Source: Emydura subglobosa (lineage: Eukaryota; Chordata; Testudines; Chelidae). From it: a stretch of DNA of 64,000 nucleotides. This document shows positions 21,224-33,170 of this stretch, one piece after another. Position numbers and translations under genes: made by a program. Position 1 is the stretch's first letter, and each line of letters begins with the position of its first letter. Under the pieces are notes generated by a model that had not been told where the DNA came from, did not search any database, and saw nothing but the letters and a program-made list of their open reading frames with translations. The stretch is from assembly GCA_007922225.1 (NCBI GenBank), contig ML680086.1, positions 11,508,540 to 11,572,539 of the forward strand, written 5' to 3'.

Positions 21224-23090
21224 AACAAGGCATCTGCTGAGAAGGGATTTTTATTTTAGAAAACTGGAACAGAATCTGCCCAGTTTGCTTTGGAATTCTA
21301 AATATAATCCCCACCCTTCCCTTTGTGCTCACAGAAGGCAAAGTAGGCTTCATTTTTACAGAAAAAAAATTGCAAACCTCTTTCATTTGATCCATATGGC
21401 AAGTAAAGAGAGCCATGCCCAGCTAAGGGACAAACATGCCAGGATTACAAGTGCAAATAAGGGAACAGGGCATTCCACAGATGACATGAAATAAAACGGG
21501 CTTTCACAGTCCTTGGAGGTGTTTTTCTGGAGTTTCCACCTAAGAGTAGGATTTAACTGCTAGAACAGCATCAGCCACAGAGAGGGCTACCCAGTACTCA
21601 CTTCTCTTATCCCTTGGGATTTAGTAACTCTCTGGAAATGGGATCCCCAGCAATCCCTGCAGTCATGGCTGGCAAGTGTGATGTTTTCTATGCCTCGGGA
21701 GAAAGTTAACCCTCTCTCTGCCAACCAATTAATGGGGCCTATGCACCCCACCCCAATCTTGTTATAGAAAGTCATGGCATGCATCTGAATCTTGATCCTC
21801 CCAAAAATTTCCATTTTTAAGTATCCAGGATTGGCTGCATTAATTTTCTTCATAAAATTTTGTTCCGGCTGCTTGCTATTTACAAAACTAATTTAGAAAT
21901 GGGCCCCAACTAACATTGCAAATCTGACAGTCCTTCCACCATCCCAAACCCTCAGAGTCTGCTCCCCAGAAAAGTTTCAAAAGCTGCATAAGGTGGTGGA
22001 AATCACACATCAGAAGCTTGGTGCTGTTGATGCTGAACCTGACCCTCAGCACTGGTTTGCTCTGAATACTGGAACCAGAGTCCAAACACCAGCTTTTTAG
22101 CCCAACTCAACAAAAAGAAAAAAAACATTCACACTCTAACTTCAATCTAAGAAGATTCAGGATGTGATATGAGGCAATAAAGGACTGGAAATTCAGTAAA
22201 GGGTGAAACGAGGCATTCTCTCCCCTCCATGGCCTGTTGGGTAGAGGAATTGTGCTGTGTATCTCTCTCCTCTAACTGAATTTCCTTGCACAACCTTAAC
22301 ATTTTTAATATAGTTTTTGTGCCTGCAATAGACATTTTCCTCTGTCCTTGCTCCCTGCAGTTATGCAGCCCATTTCTCTTTGTCACTTAGTGCAGAACTG
22401 TAGCCCTGCTGAAGGTTTATCATTACAGAAACTGGAAGGCAGGGGGGAGAAAAACACCCCCACTGTTCAAAGTAATGGTTCCATTGATTGATACCAAGAG
22501 CTAATGTCAACTTTATTGAGTTGCTCCAAATTCTTGTCGTCACCAGGCAGAAAGTCCCAAGATTCCATGCTAATGCTCACAGGGAGAACACTACTCCTGC
22601 CTCCAAACGATAGTCATTAAGGGATTAACGTGAGAACACCTGTTCAATACTGTAAAAGCATGAAGGCAATTTGTTGGGGGCTCACTAGTCTGTGATGGTC
22701 ACTGATAAGACCAAATGGGGGAACAAGCTACAAGAAAACAAGCCTTGTTACACTTGGGCAAAGTTCTAGGCACTCTGCACTGCTCAGAGTTAAAACTTTG
22801 TATGGCTCCCTGATAACGAACTGGTTAACAACTAACCTGTACGTGGAAAATCCTACAGACCTTGAAATAAGGATGGAAGCAAAAGGGTACTATACAAATT
22901 ACTATGGAAAACCTACATGGAGGGCTTCTCACACCAGCACCTATGTTGCTGTGGTGGTGTATATGAGGCAGAAGAGAATTCTTCCAAGGCATTCACTGCA
23001 TTAGGCTGCCATAGTCAGCCCTATGTTGCCCTCAAGACCTGACATAGGAGGAGGGGCTATGGCTGGGGCAGCACCATAGTGAGGACAGAG
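21224..23090. other. Unassigned non-coding stretch
   Basis: No exon or family recognised. The frames at 21587-21853 and 22147-22386 lack recognisable features. Confidence 0.45.
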
Positions 23091-23100
23091 TGTCATAAGG

Positions 23101-23350
23101 TAGGTCTATATTGCAATTAGACACCCACGGCTGGCCTTCGCCAGCTGACTTGGGCTAAGGAGCTGTTTAATTGCAGTGTTAGTTGCTCATGCTTGAGTTG
23201 CAGCCTGAGGTCTGGGACCTTCCACCTCACAGGGTCCTACAGCCTGGGCTCCAGCCCAAGCACAAACTGCTACACTACAGTCAATCAGTCCATTAGCCTG
23301 AGTCAGCTGGGACAGGTCAGCCACAGGTTTTTAACTGCAGTGTAGACCTA
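23101..23350. mobile_element. Non-autonomous hAT-type element with diverged TSD
   Basis: A 250-bp element. Left end TAGGTCTATATTGCAATT; right end, reverse complemented, TAGGTCTACACTGCAGTT. The flanking 8-mers TCATAAGG (23093-23100) and TCCTAAAG (23351-23358) match at six of eight positions, consistent with an aged 8-bp duplication. The middle has the self-complementary 'cagcctgggctccagccc'. It has no transposase. Confidence 0.75.
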
Positions 23351-23359
23351 TCCTAAAGG

Positions 23360-24255
23360 GCTGGGCTGTGGCACATGCTGCTAGGGCCATTCTGGCTTGT
23401 ATTGCTAGCCATAGATAGCCCTGGGAACCCCCAAGAGCAGCCCACAATTGGGAAGGTGCAAAGGTAGCTTAAAGCCACATTTGTGGTACACTCCAGCCCT
23501 GTGCTGTTCTTCGGGAGGCATGACACAGACACTGATCTATACTCTTCAACAGAGCTTTCTGTAGGATTTTATGAAATCCTATAGAAGAAATGAAGTTATC
23601 TACTAGATGTTACAGCATCACCACCTCTAAATAATTTAATTCCTCCTGACCTCTATAGGAAGATAAATTAGTCCCTTCTACAGAATTTCATAGGATGGTC
23701 TATATAAAGAATGAGATGCTTTCAGTAGCGTTTTAATAGTCTATAGGATGGTAGATACACAGAGAAGCTCTTATGGCTGCCCATAAGGGTGATATTGATG
23801 TGCTAGCATATACATTACTCATTCAGGTAAAATAAAATTGTCAGCAATTTGAAAACGTATTACACGTCCATCTTGTGTGCATGCATGTGGTCAGTTACCT
23901 TTGTCAATGCTTTAAGGCTTTGGATGTATTATAAATATGATCCTGAAGAGCAGATATGCTGGTGCTGTGATTTAACACCAGCAGTGCTACAGCAGCTTCC
24001 CTGCGCGGGAATGGAAAGTGACAAAGTATCATGTCCTGTACAGCAGACTTTTTATTTTTGGTTAAATTAAACTTTTTGCATAAATAGTCATTCTGCCTGA
24101 TTATATAATCTCCCACATTTAGAACGTCTTTGCTGCAACCATGGCAACTCACAGAGCTGAACGCAAGGAGTTCAAACTTTGTTCTAAATTTTCTGATGAG
24201 GTGAAGAAATGGCTCCAGAAACCCTCCTCGCACAACTTACAGTCCTTTCTATTAG
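23360..24255. other. Unassigned non-coding stretch
   Basis: Nothing recognised; 'tgaaatcctatag' and 'tttcataggatgg' type phrases recur loosely at 23560-23750. Confidence 0.4.
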
Positions 24256-24259
24256 CTGC

Positions 24260-24400
24260 ATGCAGTGCTGTGGTAGCCTGCAGAAAGCTCATTGGTGACC
24301 TGAAGAAGAGCTCTGAATAAGCTTGAAAGCTTGTCTCTCTCTCACCAACAAAGTCAGTCCAATAAAAATTCTTATCTCATCCATCTTGTTGCTCTAACTT
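24260..24400 (+). mobile_element. PLE (family 2) tail fragment
   Basis: The plus strand has 'gacctgaagaagagctctg', 'cttgaaagcttgtctctc', 'tctcaccaacaaagtcagtc' and 'caataaaaattcttatctca', the 3' tail of the family-2 PLE seen antisense at 38405 and 58780. The preceding 'tgcagtgctgtggtagcc' matches the start of the fold-back at 17158. No coding part is present. Confidence 0.7.
24290..24340 (+). ncRNA. Hammerhead-ribozyme-like motif in PLE tail (family 2)
   Basis: CTGAAGA (24300-24306) fits CUGANGA. GAGCT (24308-24312) can pair with AGCTT (24320-24324, one G-U pair) as stem II. GAAA lies at 24325-24328, followed by GCTT and GTC, which can pair with GAC just before the core as a short stem I. 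This is the same layout as the motif at 15165-15215 in a different PLE family. Stem I is very short, so I cannot judge activity. Confidence 0.42.
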
Positions 24401-24810
24401 CCTTCCTATTTGCCTCTAGGGTTCAATGCAGCTTGGACTGATGGCACCATAGTCCTAAACAGAATGGGATGTGAACAAGCTCCTACCATAACCCAGTTTA
24501 ATTACCGAAGTCCATTATAATGTCTGTGCAACTGCAACATGATTATAGAAAATAAGTGTTGACATTCTTTCTGTTTCAATTTTTTATAAAAGAGAACTGA
24601 GCAGTGAATTAGCAACCTTGGAGACTGAAATTTGTTTATCCACAGAATAAATACAGCACACATGGCGTCACTGCAAACTTCCCCACCTAGCTCCACTGAT
24701 ATGCTTTATCTCTGACCTGGAGAGATGACCTGTAGGGACAAAAGGATTCTTGAAGTTCATCCGTCATGCTGTAACTGCTGGCAAGAGAGAAAATCCAAGC
24801 TAATGTTTAG
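24401..24810. other. Unassigned stretch
   Basis: Nothing recognised. Confidence 0.4.
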
Positions 24811-24811
24811 A

Positions 24812-24990
24812 GCAAGGGACTGTGACGCAGGACTCAGAGGGACTGCTCCTCATACCACAGGGCCCATTTAACTCCCACTGCAGTTTATTCTGCTATTGCA
24901 GAATGGGGCTCTTTGATTTTATTCTCAGCTCTATCAGTGACTTGACGTGATCTGGGACAAATCATGATACCTCTTGTAAGACTCCATAGC
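24812..24990 (+). mobile_element. MIR/CORE-SINE, interrupted
   Basis: 24812-24840 ('gcaagggactgtgacgc', 'aggactcagag') and 24920-24975 ('attctcagctctatcagtga', 'gatctgggacaaatcatgat') match successive parts of MIR; about 80 unrelated bases separate them. Confidence 0.45.
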
Positions 24991-25700
24991 CTGTTACCAA
25001 TCCACCGAGTTCCCAACCAGTCTTATTGTTTAGTATTTAAGTTATAAAGGGTGGGAAAATAATAGGATTACTAAAACTGTGTGCATTAAATAGCAAAGGA
25101 CTGAGGCAGCTAAAGAGGGGAGGAAAAAAAAGGCAGACAGGAAAATTGTTTTAATTAAGCATGATGTAATGTGTGCGTGTACTATAATTCTTAGTAGTTC
25201 CCTAAATGGGGTAAGTCATCCTGTTTTTCTGATGCCACAAGCACCCCTGCTGAATGTGGCCAGATTTTCCAATGACTTTTAAAAATGCATCTGTATGTGC
25301 ACTTGGCTGCAGAGGTGCAATCGTTCACTAGCAGCATTTTGCTTTGCAGTAGCACAGATGTCTCAGTATTGGGGCTGCATTGTACTAATTTCCAGAGGTC
25401 CTTTTGAAATTTTTATCAAATCCACTAATTCTAATACACATATGATTGTGATTTGGGGATTACAGCACAGTAGCTATGATCTGATCAAGGAAACAGTGCG
25501 ATATTATTTAGTATTCTATTTAAAACCTTCATAGCGACAAATGAAAGTGATGGTATCACACTTCTTATTTCAGGCATTTTAAAGTTTGTACAAGGATTTA
25601 ATCTCCTGCTTCAACTGGAAATTTACAGCAATAAAAGACCTAGCAATGCACAAGCAATAAAAAGCTAGAGTTACAATTACATTTACAAAAAATGAATAGC
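24991..25700. other. Unassigned stretch
   Basis: Nothing recognised. It ends at the truncation point of the next CR1. Confidence 0.4.
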
Positions 25701-25701
25701 C

Positions 25702-26592
25702 GTTTGCGGACGACACTAAGCTGGGGGGGAGTGGTAGATACCCTGCAAGGTAGGGATAGGATACAGAGTGACCTAAACAAACTGGAGGATTGGGCCAAAA
25801 GAAATCTAATGAGGTTCAACAAAGATAAGTGCAGAGTCCTCCACTTAGGAAGGAAGAATCCCATGCACAGCTATAGACTGGGGACTGACGAGCTGGGCAG
25901 CAGCTCTGCAGAAAAGGACCTGGGGGTAACAGTGGATAAGAAGCTGGCTATGAGTCAGCAGTGTGCCCTGGTTTTCAAGAAGGCTAATAGCATATTGGGC
26001 TGCATTAATAGGAGCATTGCCAGCAGGTCACGGGAAGTGATTATTCCCCTCTATTTGGCATTGGTGAGGCTGCATTTAGAATATTGTGTCCAGTTTTGGG
26101 CCCCCCACTACAAAAAGGATGTGGACAAGTTGGAGAGAGTCCAGCGGAGGGCAACAAAAATGATTAGGGGGCTGGAGCACAGGATTTATGAGGAGAGGCT
26201 AAGGGAACTGGGCTTGTTTAGTCTGCAAAAGAGAAGAGTGAGGGGGGATTTGATAGCGGCCTTTAACTACCTGAAAGGGGGTTCCAGGGAGGATGGGGCT
26301 AGGCTGTTCTCGGTGGTGGCAGATGACAGAACAAGGAGCAACGGTCTCAAGTTGCAGGGCGAGAAGTCTAGGTTGGACATTAGGAAAAAGTTTTTCACTA
26401 GGATGGTGGTGAAGCACTGGAATGGATTACCTAGGGAGGTGGTGGAATCTCCATCCTTGGAGGTTTTTAAGCTGAGGCTTGACAAAGCCCTGGCTGGGAT
26501 GATATAGCTGAGGTTAGTCCTGCTTTGAGCAGGGGGTTGGATTAGATGACCTCCTGAGGTCCCTTCCAACTCTAATATTCTATGATTCTATC
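25702..26592 (+). mobile_element. CR1 LINE, 5'-truncated, best preserved copy
   Basis: A plus-strand CR1 that begins abruptly at the RT catalytic motif and runs to a complete 3' end. After the stop at 26505-26507 there is a short 3' UTR with 'gatgacctcctgaggtcc' and 'cttccaactctaat', and the element ends with ATTCTATG (26577-26584) and ATTCTATC (26585-26592). Such octamer repeats are the known CR1 terminus. CR1 integrates by target-primed reverse transcription, commonly 5'-truncated and without a poly-A tail, as seen here. The long open frame suggests a younger insertion than the other CR1 copies in the window. Confidence 0.93.
25703..26507 (+). pseudogene. CR1 RT C-terminal region, truncated
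   Basis: From about 25728 an open frame of about 260 codons encodes the RT thumb and C-terminal region. Landmarks are [90 protein letters not shown] and, near the end, [19 protein letters not shown]. The FADD catalytic motif (25703-25714) is in a different frame; the shift falls in a run of seven Gs (25723-25729), probably one extra G. The endonuclease and most of the RT are absent, so the copy is dead. Confidence 0.9.
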
Positions 26593-26790
26593 TCATGTAT
26601 AGTTAGTGATTTTGACTATACCTAATCAATGACAGTGCTAATTACACACTTATAGCAATTAATTTCTGTCCAAATACATCTCAATTACAGCTCTGTTATG
26701 GCACGGATACCTAGAGATTCTGTGTGACAGGGACCCACATATTTTTCCCCCTTCTTCTGGACTGAGCTCTGGCACCATTAAGTGCTGGTC
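26593..26790. other. Unassigned stretch
   Basis: Nothing recognised. Confidence 0.4.
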
Positions 26791-26799
26791 TGTCGCAGC

Positions 26800-27320
26800 G
26801 GAGTGGAGGGAAAACACAGATTAAATGCAATAATTAATTATGTGCATTTGAAATTGAATAGGAGAAAAAGCATTAAACATAGGGCAGCTGAGCTTATATA
26901 TTAACTGTAGCTTGTTGCTTTAATTTGGTTTCTCATTGATGCTTTCTAATTCCTTTTTCATTACGTTTGGAGTGGGGATAAATTCTGCCAGAGTTAATAC
27001 TTTTGTGGCGATGCTAGACCCATTTTTAATGCATTTATTCTCCTACCTGTAGGAGATGGATCTTTTTGTTATCTCCTCCACTGCCTGATAATCCCGCGGA
27101 GGATTCAATAAAGTCAGACATTCAAAGGAATAATGGCAGCACTGTTAGCCTGACATATACACAAAAACACCAGGCTTCAGAATAATGGGGGCTGTTTGGA
27201 ATAAACCAATAAAAAGCCACCTGAGCCTCCCTTGCATAATAATGGAATCCAGGAGCTTCTCTTGGAGCAAAGTAAACAAGTAAGTGAATTAACGGAAGGC
27301 CTGGCCTCTTGATAGGCATT
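26800..27320. other. Candidate conserved non-coding segment
   Basis: AT-rich, free of recognisable repeats, with a dense set of homeodomain-type words (TAATTAATTA at 26831-26840, several ATTAA and CATTAA sites, 'aataatgg' twice). Its texture resembles developmental enhancer sequence, but this is impression only. No coding frame is convincing. Confidence 0.25.
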
Positions 27321-27660
27321 ATTCACTTTTCTTTATGAGGTAGTTCTCTTGGAATTTAGTGAAACTTGACTTGCAACTTTTGTTTAGATTTCTGTGCCCA
27401 AGTTTTCTGCTTTGAGGATACAGCCCTCAAAGAAGCATGAGATACTTCTTCCCAACGGAAAGGACAATTGGTGCAAGCCATAGCTGGAGCTGCTCAGTAG
27501 TGTGGCCAATCTGAGCAGTCACTGGGGATGGGCAGAAAGGGATGATTCAGGTAGGCTTGTGTCACAGCAAAAATATATATACACTATACAGAATCATGGA
27601 TCAAGGGGAAAAGATTACCTATGAGGTAACCTTAGCTCACCTTTCTATACTCTCTCACCC
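27321..27660. other. Unassigned stretch
   Basis: Nothing recognised. Confidence 0.4.
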
Positions 27661-27669
27661 AGCTCAAAA

Positions 27670-28450
27670 TTGTTTCTGGTTGGTCCGGTCCAGTTTGAAC
27701 TGACTCACATGAATAAGCTTTCATTTTTAACTCGCGGAGCACTGTTCTGCCACCTAGTAGATTTTAATGTCAAGAAGCTCTTCCTGATCAAACTTTTCCT
27801 TTGTTCCATTCTACCTTTATATAGCACTTTTCGCTTTATTCCATTACACCTCCTGGTAATGTCTTTGGGCCACAGTAAAAGGTCTGTTTTCCTCATCAGC
27901 CTCACCTTCTCTAAATACTGACAGAAAGTTGTATTCCTTTTCTAAAACCCCAATCCTGCAAGCACTCACATGCACGCTTAACTTCCTGCACGCATGGTCC
28001 CTTGAAGCCAATGGGATATATGTACATGCTTAAGTAATCTGCTGAATTAGGGCCTTCATCATGATTGAACTTACTTATTTTAAGCTTTCCACATAAATCA
28101 GTCCCTCCAGTCTCAATTATTTCTATTGCTTTTCTTTGAATCCCCTCTGGTTTGACATCTTCCTGCTCTGGTGGAGTTCATGAATGAACATAATAATGTA
28201 GCTTTGCTCTTGTCATTGCTGTATACAGGATTTGTTAATCTTCCCCAACCCTACACACATACCTCCTTTACACAAGCTCACGAAGCTTCTTAAGCGACCC
28301 CAAAATCTCCCATTCTGCTTTCATGGTAGCATTCCATACCAAGCATTTGTGACCATGACTACCATGTAGTGCACCTTTTTCATCTTTTCCATTGAAGCAA
28401 GTGCAGGGTATGGGGTAAGACTAAATTTGCATATTAAACTTCATAAATCC
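27670..28450 (-). mobile_element. Old CR1-type LINE remnant, antisense
   Basis: Parts read like antisense CR1: 'aagctcttcctgatcaaact' near 27776, and 28095-28200 with 'cagtctcaattatttctatt', 'gcttttctttgaatcccctc' and 'tggtttgacatctt', the antisense of the RT C-terminal block. About 110 bases at 27947-28058 are a separate palindromic repeat. No open frame survives. Confidence 0.55.
27947..28058. repeat. Fold-back repeat inside CR1
   Basis: Runs from 'ccccaatcctgcaagcact' through 'gcacgcttaactt' and 'aagccaatggga' to 'gtacatgcttaagt' and 'attagggcc'. The first and last parts are roughly inverted copies. It is related to 10290-10405. Confidence 0.45.
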
Positions 28451-30085
28451 TCTAGACGGCTTCTAGATTTTTCTAATGCATATGATGAAAAAGCAGTCTT
28501 ACAGTTAACAGCAGAGTACATATACTAGTACATATCAATACATCTTGGGTATCTTCCATATATTTAGATAGAAGGCTTTCTGCAACCCCCAGTGACTTTG
28601 CGTGGGAGTAGGATCATGCCCACAGTGCAGATTTTTAAGTGTGCTGCACACAGCTAGTTGAATTTGTATCTGCTCAGACAACATTTCTTTAGAAGCATCA
28701 CTGAAGCCATGGCAAAGACTTTGGAATATTTCAGGGAACACATGGCCCCTAGGAAGAAACAGGGAGACTATTCTGGAGGAAGAATTGACAATCATAGAGG
28801 AATAGGAAGTTTGGTGATCTGCCAGAATACAGTGAGGAAGGAAACAAGGACCAAAATCCACTTATGCCTAGGATGCCAATACTATTAAGCATGGTTGCCA
28901 TCAGAATATAAACTTTTTCCAGCAGTAACCTTATCACAGAGCGGCATAGGAAATACTGCAATATTACCCTATGCTGACTACTTCCATGATCAAACTCACA
29001 TTACTGTTCATAGAAACATGGCTAGAATTTCCTATTTTCTAACTACCCTATGTAGTCATGGATATCCTGGTACAGTAACAGGGTGCTAATTATTGATCTT
29101 TTAAAAGTCACCGTTGTATGGCTGGCACTGTAATGCAGCCCTGCAAAAATACGTAGCTAAAGAGCATAGCTGTTTAGACCTTAACTACTATTACTGCTTT
29201 CCTTGCAAAAGTAATTTGTTTATGTAATCCATATTTCATGAAGGCAAATGAAGAGGAATCACAAATGTCCCATAATTATTTCTGCTTGACGTTTAATTAC
29301 TCTACTGAATGAGCTGGCAATATAGGGCAAATAAAACTCAGATGAAATTTTTTCTTTTTCTTGAAATTTTGTTTCTAAAAAGGGGGCTGAGGCTATTCAG
29401 TGATTGTTACAGCATGTTTAAATACTACATTTTCTAAGAGATGCAATGAGTTTAGCTGTCTTAGTCCAACAGGTGTCCACCTCATAAAACCACGATTTGG
29501 CTCCCAGATAGAAGGGTAAGGCCCAGAATGTGAGACTCTTGTTTACATGAGTGGTTTCGTTGACCTCAGTGGTACTGATTGTGAGTAGATGCTTATCAAG
29601 TTTGAGCAAGGTGCTCACAACCTAGTCCTAAACAAACAGATCAAGATGGAGCTTGAACTTGCCTTTCCTTTTATCGAGATGCTATCATTAGAGTTGAGAC
29701 ACCTTGAAGTAGGGCTGGCTGCATGTGTGTGGTGGAAGCTGGCACTGTTATTATCCATGCTGTTCCTCCTTTATAGATAAAGGATTGAAGTAATCAGTGC
29801 TGTCACTCAAGCACCTTCCATAGGCACTAGAGACCCTGGGAGAAAATGGTTTCAAAAGAACTGAAAACATTGAATTGTTTTGGTGCCTGTCTAAAACGAA
29901 TATGGAGTGTTGGATTGAAATTTATGTGTTCAGTCACTGCCATGTGAGAACTACATGTGCCAGAGGAAGTAATGATAAAACTGCGGATTGTCTGAAATGT
30001 TTATTAAATTACTAATGGAGAAAACACTTGAGTAATGCGGTCATCCCAACTGGGTACCAAAAACACCTTTATATCATATCACACC
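28451..30085. other. Unassigned non-coding stretch
   Basis: No exon or repeat recognised. Frames at 28535-28961 occur on both strands and lack features. Confidence 0.45.
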
Positions 30086-30089
30086 AAGG

Positions 30090-30684
30090 GCATATTGTGT
30101 GTGGTGGGAGGGGGCAAACTGCCAGCTCTGCTCCAGTAGGTCTCACACTTTTCCTCTTTGTGGTGGGTCAGAGCACCATTGCTTACCCCATCTCCAAGCA
30201 TCAGAGTCCCTCCAGTAATGTCCAGTGGGGAGAGGAGAGGGAAGGGACTCGGGCCTGCCCACTTCTCTGAGTCCCAGCCCAGTGGCCCTATGAGTAGCTG
30301 CTAGGTGCTGCTGACAGTGTTTGAGGCTGCAATTCTTTCCCTGGGCTATTTCCCCTTCAGCTCCATGTTCCCTGCCCCCTCTCTTCCTGGGCAGCCTCTG
30401 ACTGGGGATGTCTCCACTCTGCTTGAGCAAGTTTCCCCCATCCATCCCTGTACCTTTCTCAAGGTTCTTCTCCAGTCAATCACAGCACTCCTCCTACTCT
30501 ATCTCCAGCTTGCTCTCCTGTCTGTCTGGAGCAAGGGTTTTTATCAGGCACCTGGCTGGGCCTTAATTGGCCTGAGATCTCCCAATTGCCTTTGTTGTAA
30601 TCCCTGCTTTAGTCAGCAAAGGAATAGGGCCGTGATCATTGTGGGGCTGATATATCTCCAATTGATCACTCTCTGGCTGTCTCA

Positions 30685-30686
<2 letters not shown>
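30090..30686. mobile_element. LTR-like GC-rich block (tentative)
   Basis: Composition and wording ('ctgggccttaattggcctga', 'cagcactcctcc', 'gcccagtggcccta') resemble the Gypsy-like LTRs elsewhere in the window. It follows AT-rich DNA abruptly and is followed directly by a GT microsatellite. I could not identify reliable ends or flanking duplications. Confidence 0.35.

Positions 30687-30732
<46 letters not shown>
30687..30732. repeat. (GT)n microsatellite
   Basis: About 23 uninterrupted GT units, then 'atgtacgtatatatac'. The apparent Val-Cys repeat peptides in frames crossing it are artefacts. Confidence 0.97.
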
Positions 30733-30736
<4 letters not shown>

Positions 30737-32890
30737 ACGTATATATACATCGGTGTGGCAGAATTCACTTTTTAAAAAATAATTTTGATAGATTAAAAAT
30801 AAACATCGATATTAAGGTATTTCCCAATGTTTATCAATCACAGTTTAGGGAAATTATGGGGGGTGGGAAATCAGACAATTATTTAATGACACTTGATTTG
30901 AGATTCAAAAACTAAAGCTTTATAAACCATTCGAACAAACTGTCAACGTCACATGTCAAAATATACAAAGTAAATAGTCTTAAATCAGATCAACAGATCA
31001 CACCTGTTTCTGCTATTCATTCACTAGTCCATTTGTAACAAGCCTAATTCAAAAGTCTAAATCACTGAATTTTGACTCTAATAAGTTCTCAAGCAGAATT
31101 TTTCTTACTTTGACTATCTGCAAATTCCAGTTATCAATGGAAATGTTTGTGTCTGCAGTGAAATCAACGTTCATCAACTTTTACTGATAAAAATCTAATC
31201 CTTCCAAGACTATGTATATATAATATATACATATGTACATATTTCTATTTAAATACTTTTTAGTTTTGACTTTGCTAACTGCTGCATAGCATAGTACTTC
31301 TAGTGTTCTCTATACTACCATTGAAGTGACCATTGCACTATAGCATATCTATATTACAATCTGGTGGTCTTTGCAAAATTTAATATATTTCAGTCTAAAA
31401 TGTTTACCTATATGTATAGAATATAGTGTATGCATTCATTCCAAGAAAGTTTTATGAAATCTACAATTAATGTGCAGTATCAAAGATGCATGTTTTCAGG
31501 TGAGCTGTAAAAGGACCATGTTGCAGCTATCAGTTGCAGAGATGTAGTTAGGTGCATTTCCTGAACTCTCATAGCTGGGAGCCTCTCCACTGTCTAAAAG
31601 AGTCAACGGGCTATATAGAGAGTGGCTACTGATTGGTTTCCTAGATCTAGGAGTAAAGTGCTCAGTGCTTCTGTAACGTTCGTGTCTTTGCAAGCTATTG
31701 TGACATTTTAACACTACCAAGATTCTAATTTTAAAATCCATCAAAAACTTCCCAGGCTGCAAGTGTATCTAAGGCTCAGAAATGGAGCCAGGTTTCGTTT
31801 TCATTTGAAGTATCCAAACTGCTGACAATTAAACCTAATTGTACAAATAAGCTCCTTAACAGAATGCACCGTTGGGCTTTCATCCAATCTAGTGCTAGCA
31901 GAAGAGAAATCTATATGCAGAGAGTCTGTCAACTTCCTGTAACCTGGGAGGACAGGACTTGATTGCAGTTTAATAGAAACATTAAATGACCCTGGTCTCC
32001 ATTCCTTTCCAGGAAAATTCCATTTTTCCTCTTATGTGAAGTTTAGCTTTAATATTCCCCTATCCTCAATAACCTGCATTTCCCTTTTACAGTTTTTTAA
32101 AAAAGATATCTACCTTCAAGAAGGACTAAAATTGCCAGGTCCTTTTATTTTGGGCTGTGGTTCTGCCAACCCAGAAAATTTGAGGGGCGAGCTAGGGATG
32201 AGTGAAAAGCCCCGTGGCTTTTCGTGGAGAGACCCTTTGTGAAATATTAATGTTTCATTTCCCTCTAGGGTGGAATCTTTATATTTTTGTTGCCTCTTGC
32301 ATGACCCTCATATCTTTCCTGTTACTATATCTGCCTGGTGGGCATCTCTCTATACCTATGATTATATGGAATAAAGATTTTCCTGGGGATTGGCTGAGTT
32401 GCTTTTGATTTTCCCCCCTCTTTGGCTTAATTTTAATTTATTTTCACTTATTCTGTTAGATGTAAGTCTGAGAGCAGCTACACAGGATGAATATCATTAC
32501 TAAATATCATTACCAATAATTGGATAAGCAGTGTCATGGACTTCTGTAACACTTCTAAAATCATCTTTATTTCATGTTACACCAAGTATATTAAAGGAGG
32601 TGGACTGTAGACCAATATGGCAGAGCAGTGTTCTGGTTTTTATCTTAGGAATCAGCACTTTGTCTGCAATGGGTTTCAAAAGCTATGAAATCATTATCAA
32701 ATCCTTTTAATTAGAGATGGGACCTAACCAGACCTCAGACCAAATACTGCCAAGCTTTGGAGAAGTTTAGAAGCTGATATTAGCTCCGTACCTTGGGTCC
32801 ATCTCTCATGGTGATAAATGTTCACAAATAAATACAGCTTTTTAATCTGAGAATTGTTAGGTGCTTATGGCACCCATTAGTGCAGTCTCT
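30733..32890. other. Unassigned AT-rich stretch
   Basis: No gene or family recognised. Near 31211-31240 there is an AT-rich self-complementary run ('tatatataatatatacat'). Confidence 0.45.
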
Positions 32891-32892
32891 AG

Positions 32893-32962
32893 GGCCCAGA
32901 TCTTCAAAGGTATTTAGGGTCCTACTGTAATACATTTGTGGATCTGGGCCTGAGCACCTCAC
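32893..32962. repeat. Partial copy of the palindromic 'cagatc(c/t)tcaaagg' repeat
   Basis: 'cccagatcttcaaaggtatt', 'tagggtcctac' and then 'gtggatctgggcc': an eroded version of the palindrome at 41852-41938. Confidence 0.55.
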
Positions 32963-32964
32963 AA

Positions 32965-33170
32965 GCCCTAGTGTATTTATCCTAACTACACCCTTGGGAG
33001 GTTCAGAACAGCTTTTATCCCCATTTTACAGTCAGGAAACTTAGGCACAGAGAGGCTAAGTGATTTGCCCAATGCCACAAAAGTAAACTGTGGCAGAGCT
33101 GGGATCTGAACCCAACTCTCGCCAGTCCCAGGCTAATGTCCTAACTGCTGAATCATGCTCCCCCTCATTA
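32965..33170 (-). mobile_element. MIR/CORE-SINE, antisense
   Basis: Has 'atccccattttacagtcagg', 'cacagagaggctaagtgatt', 'tgcccaatgccac', 'ggcagagctgggatctgaac' and 'aatgtcctaactgctgaatc', the full antisense order of MIR from tail to tRNA-like head. Well preserved. Confidence 0.85.

Noticed and set aside
26199..26569. Minus-strand frames opposite the CR1 coding region
   Set aside because: Antisense shadows of the CR1 frame.
30305..30915. Frames of 156 and 74 codons with Val-Cys repeats
   Set aside because: They are the translation of the GT microsatellite plus flanking LTR-like sequence; no protein features.
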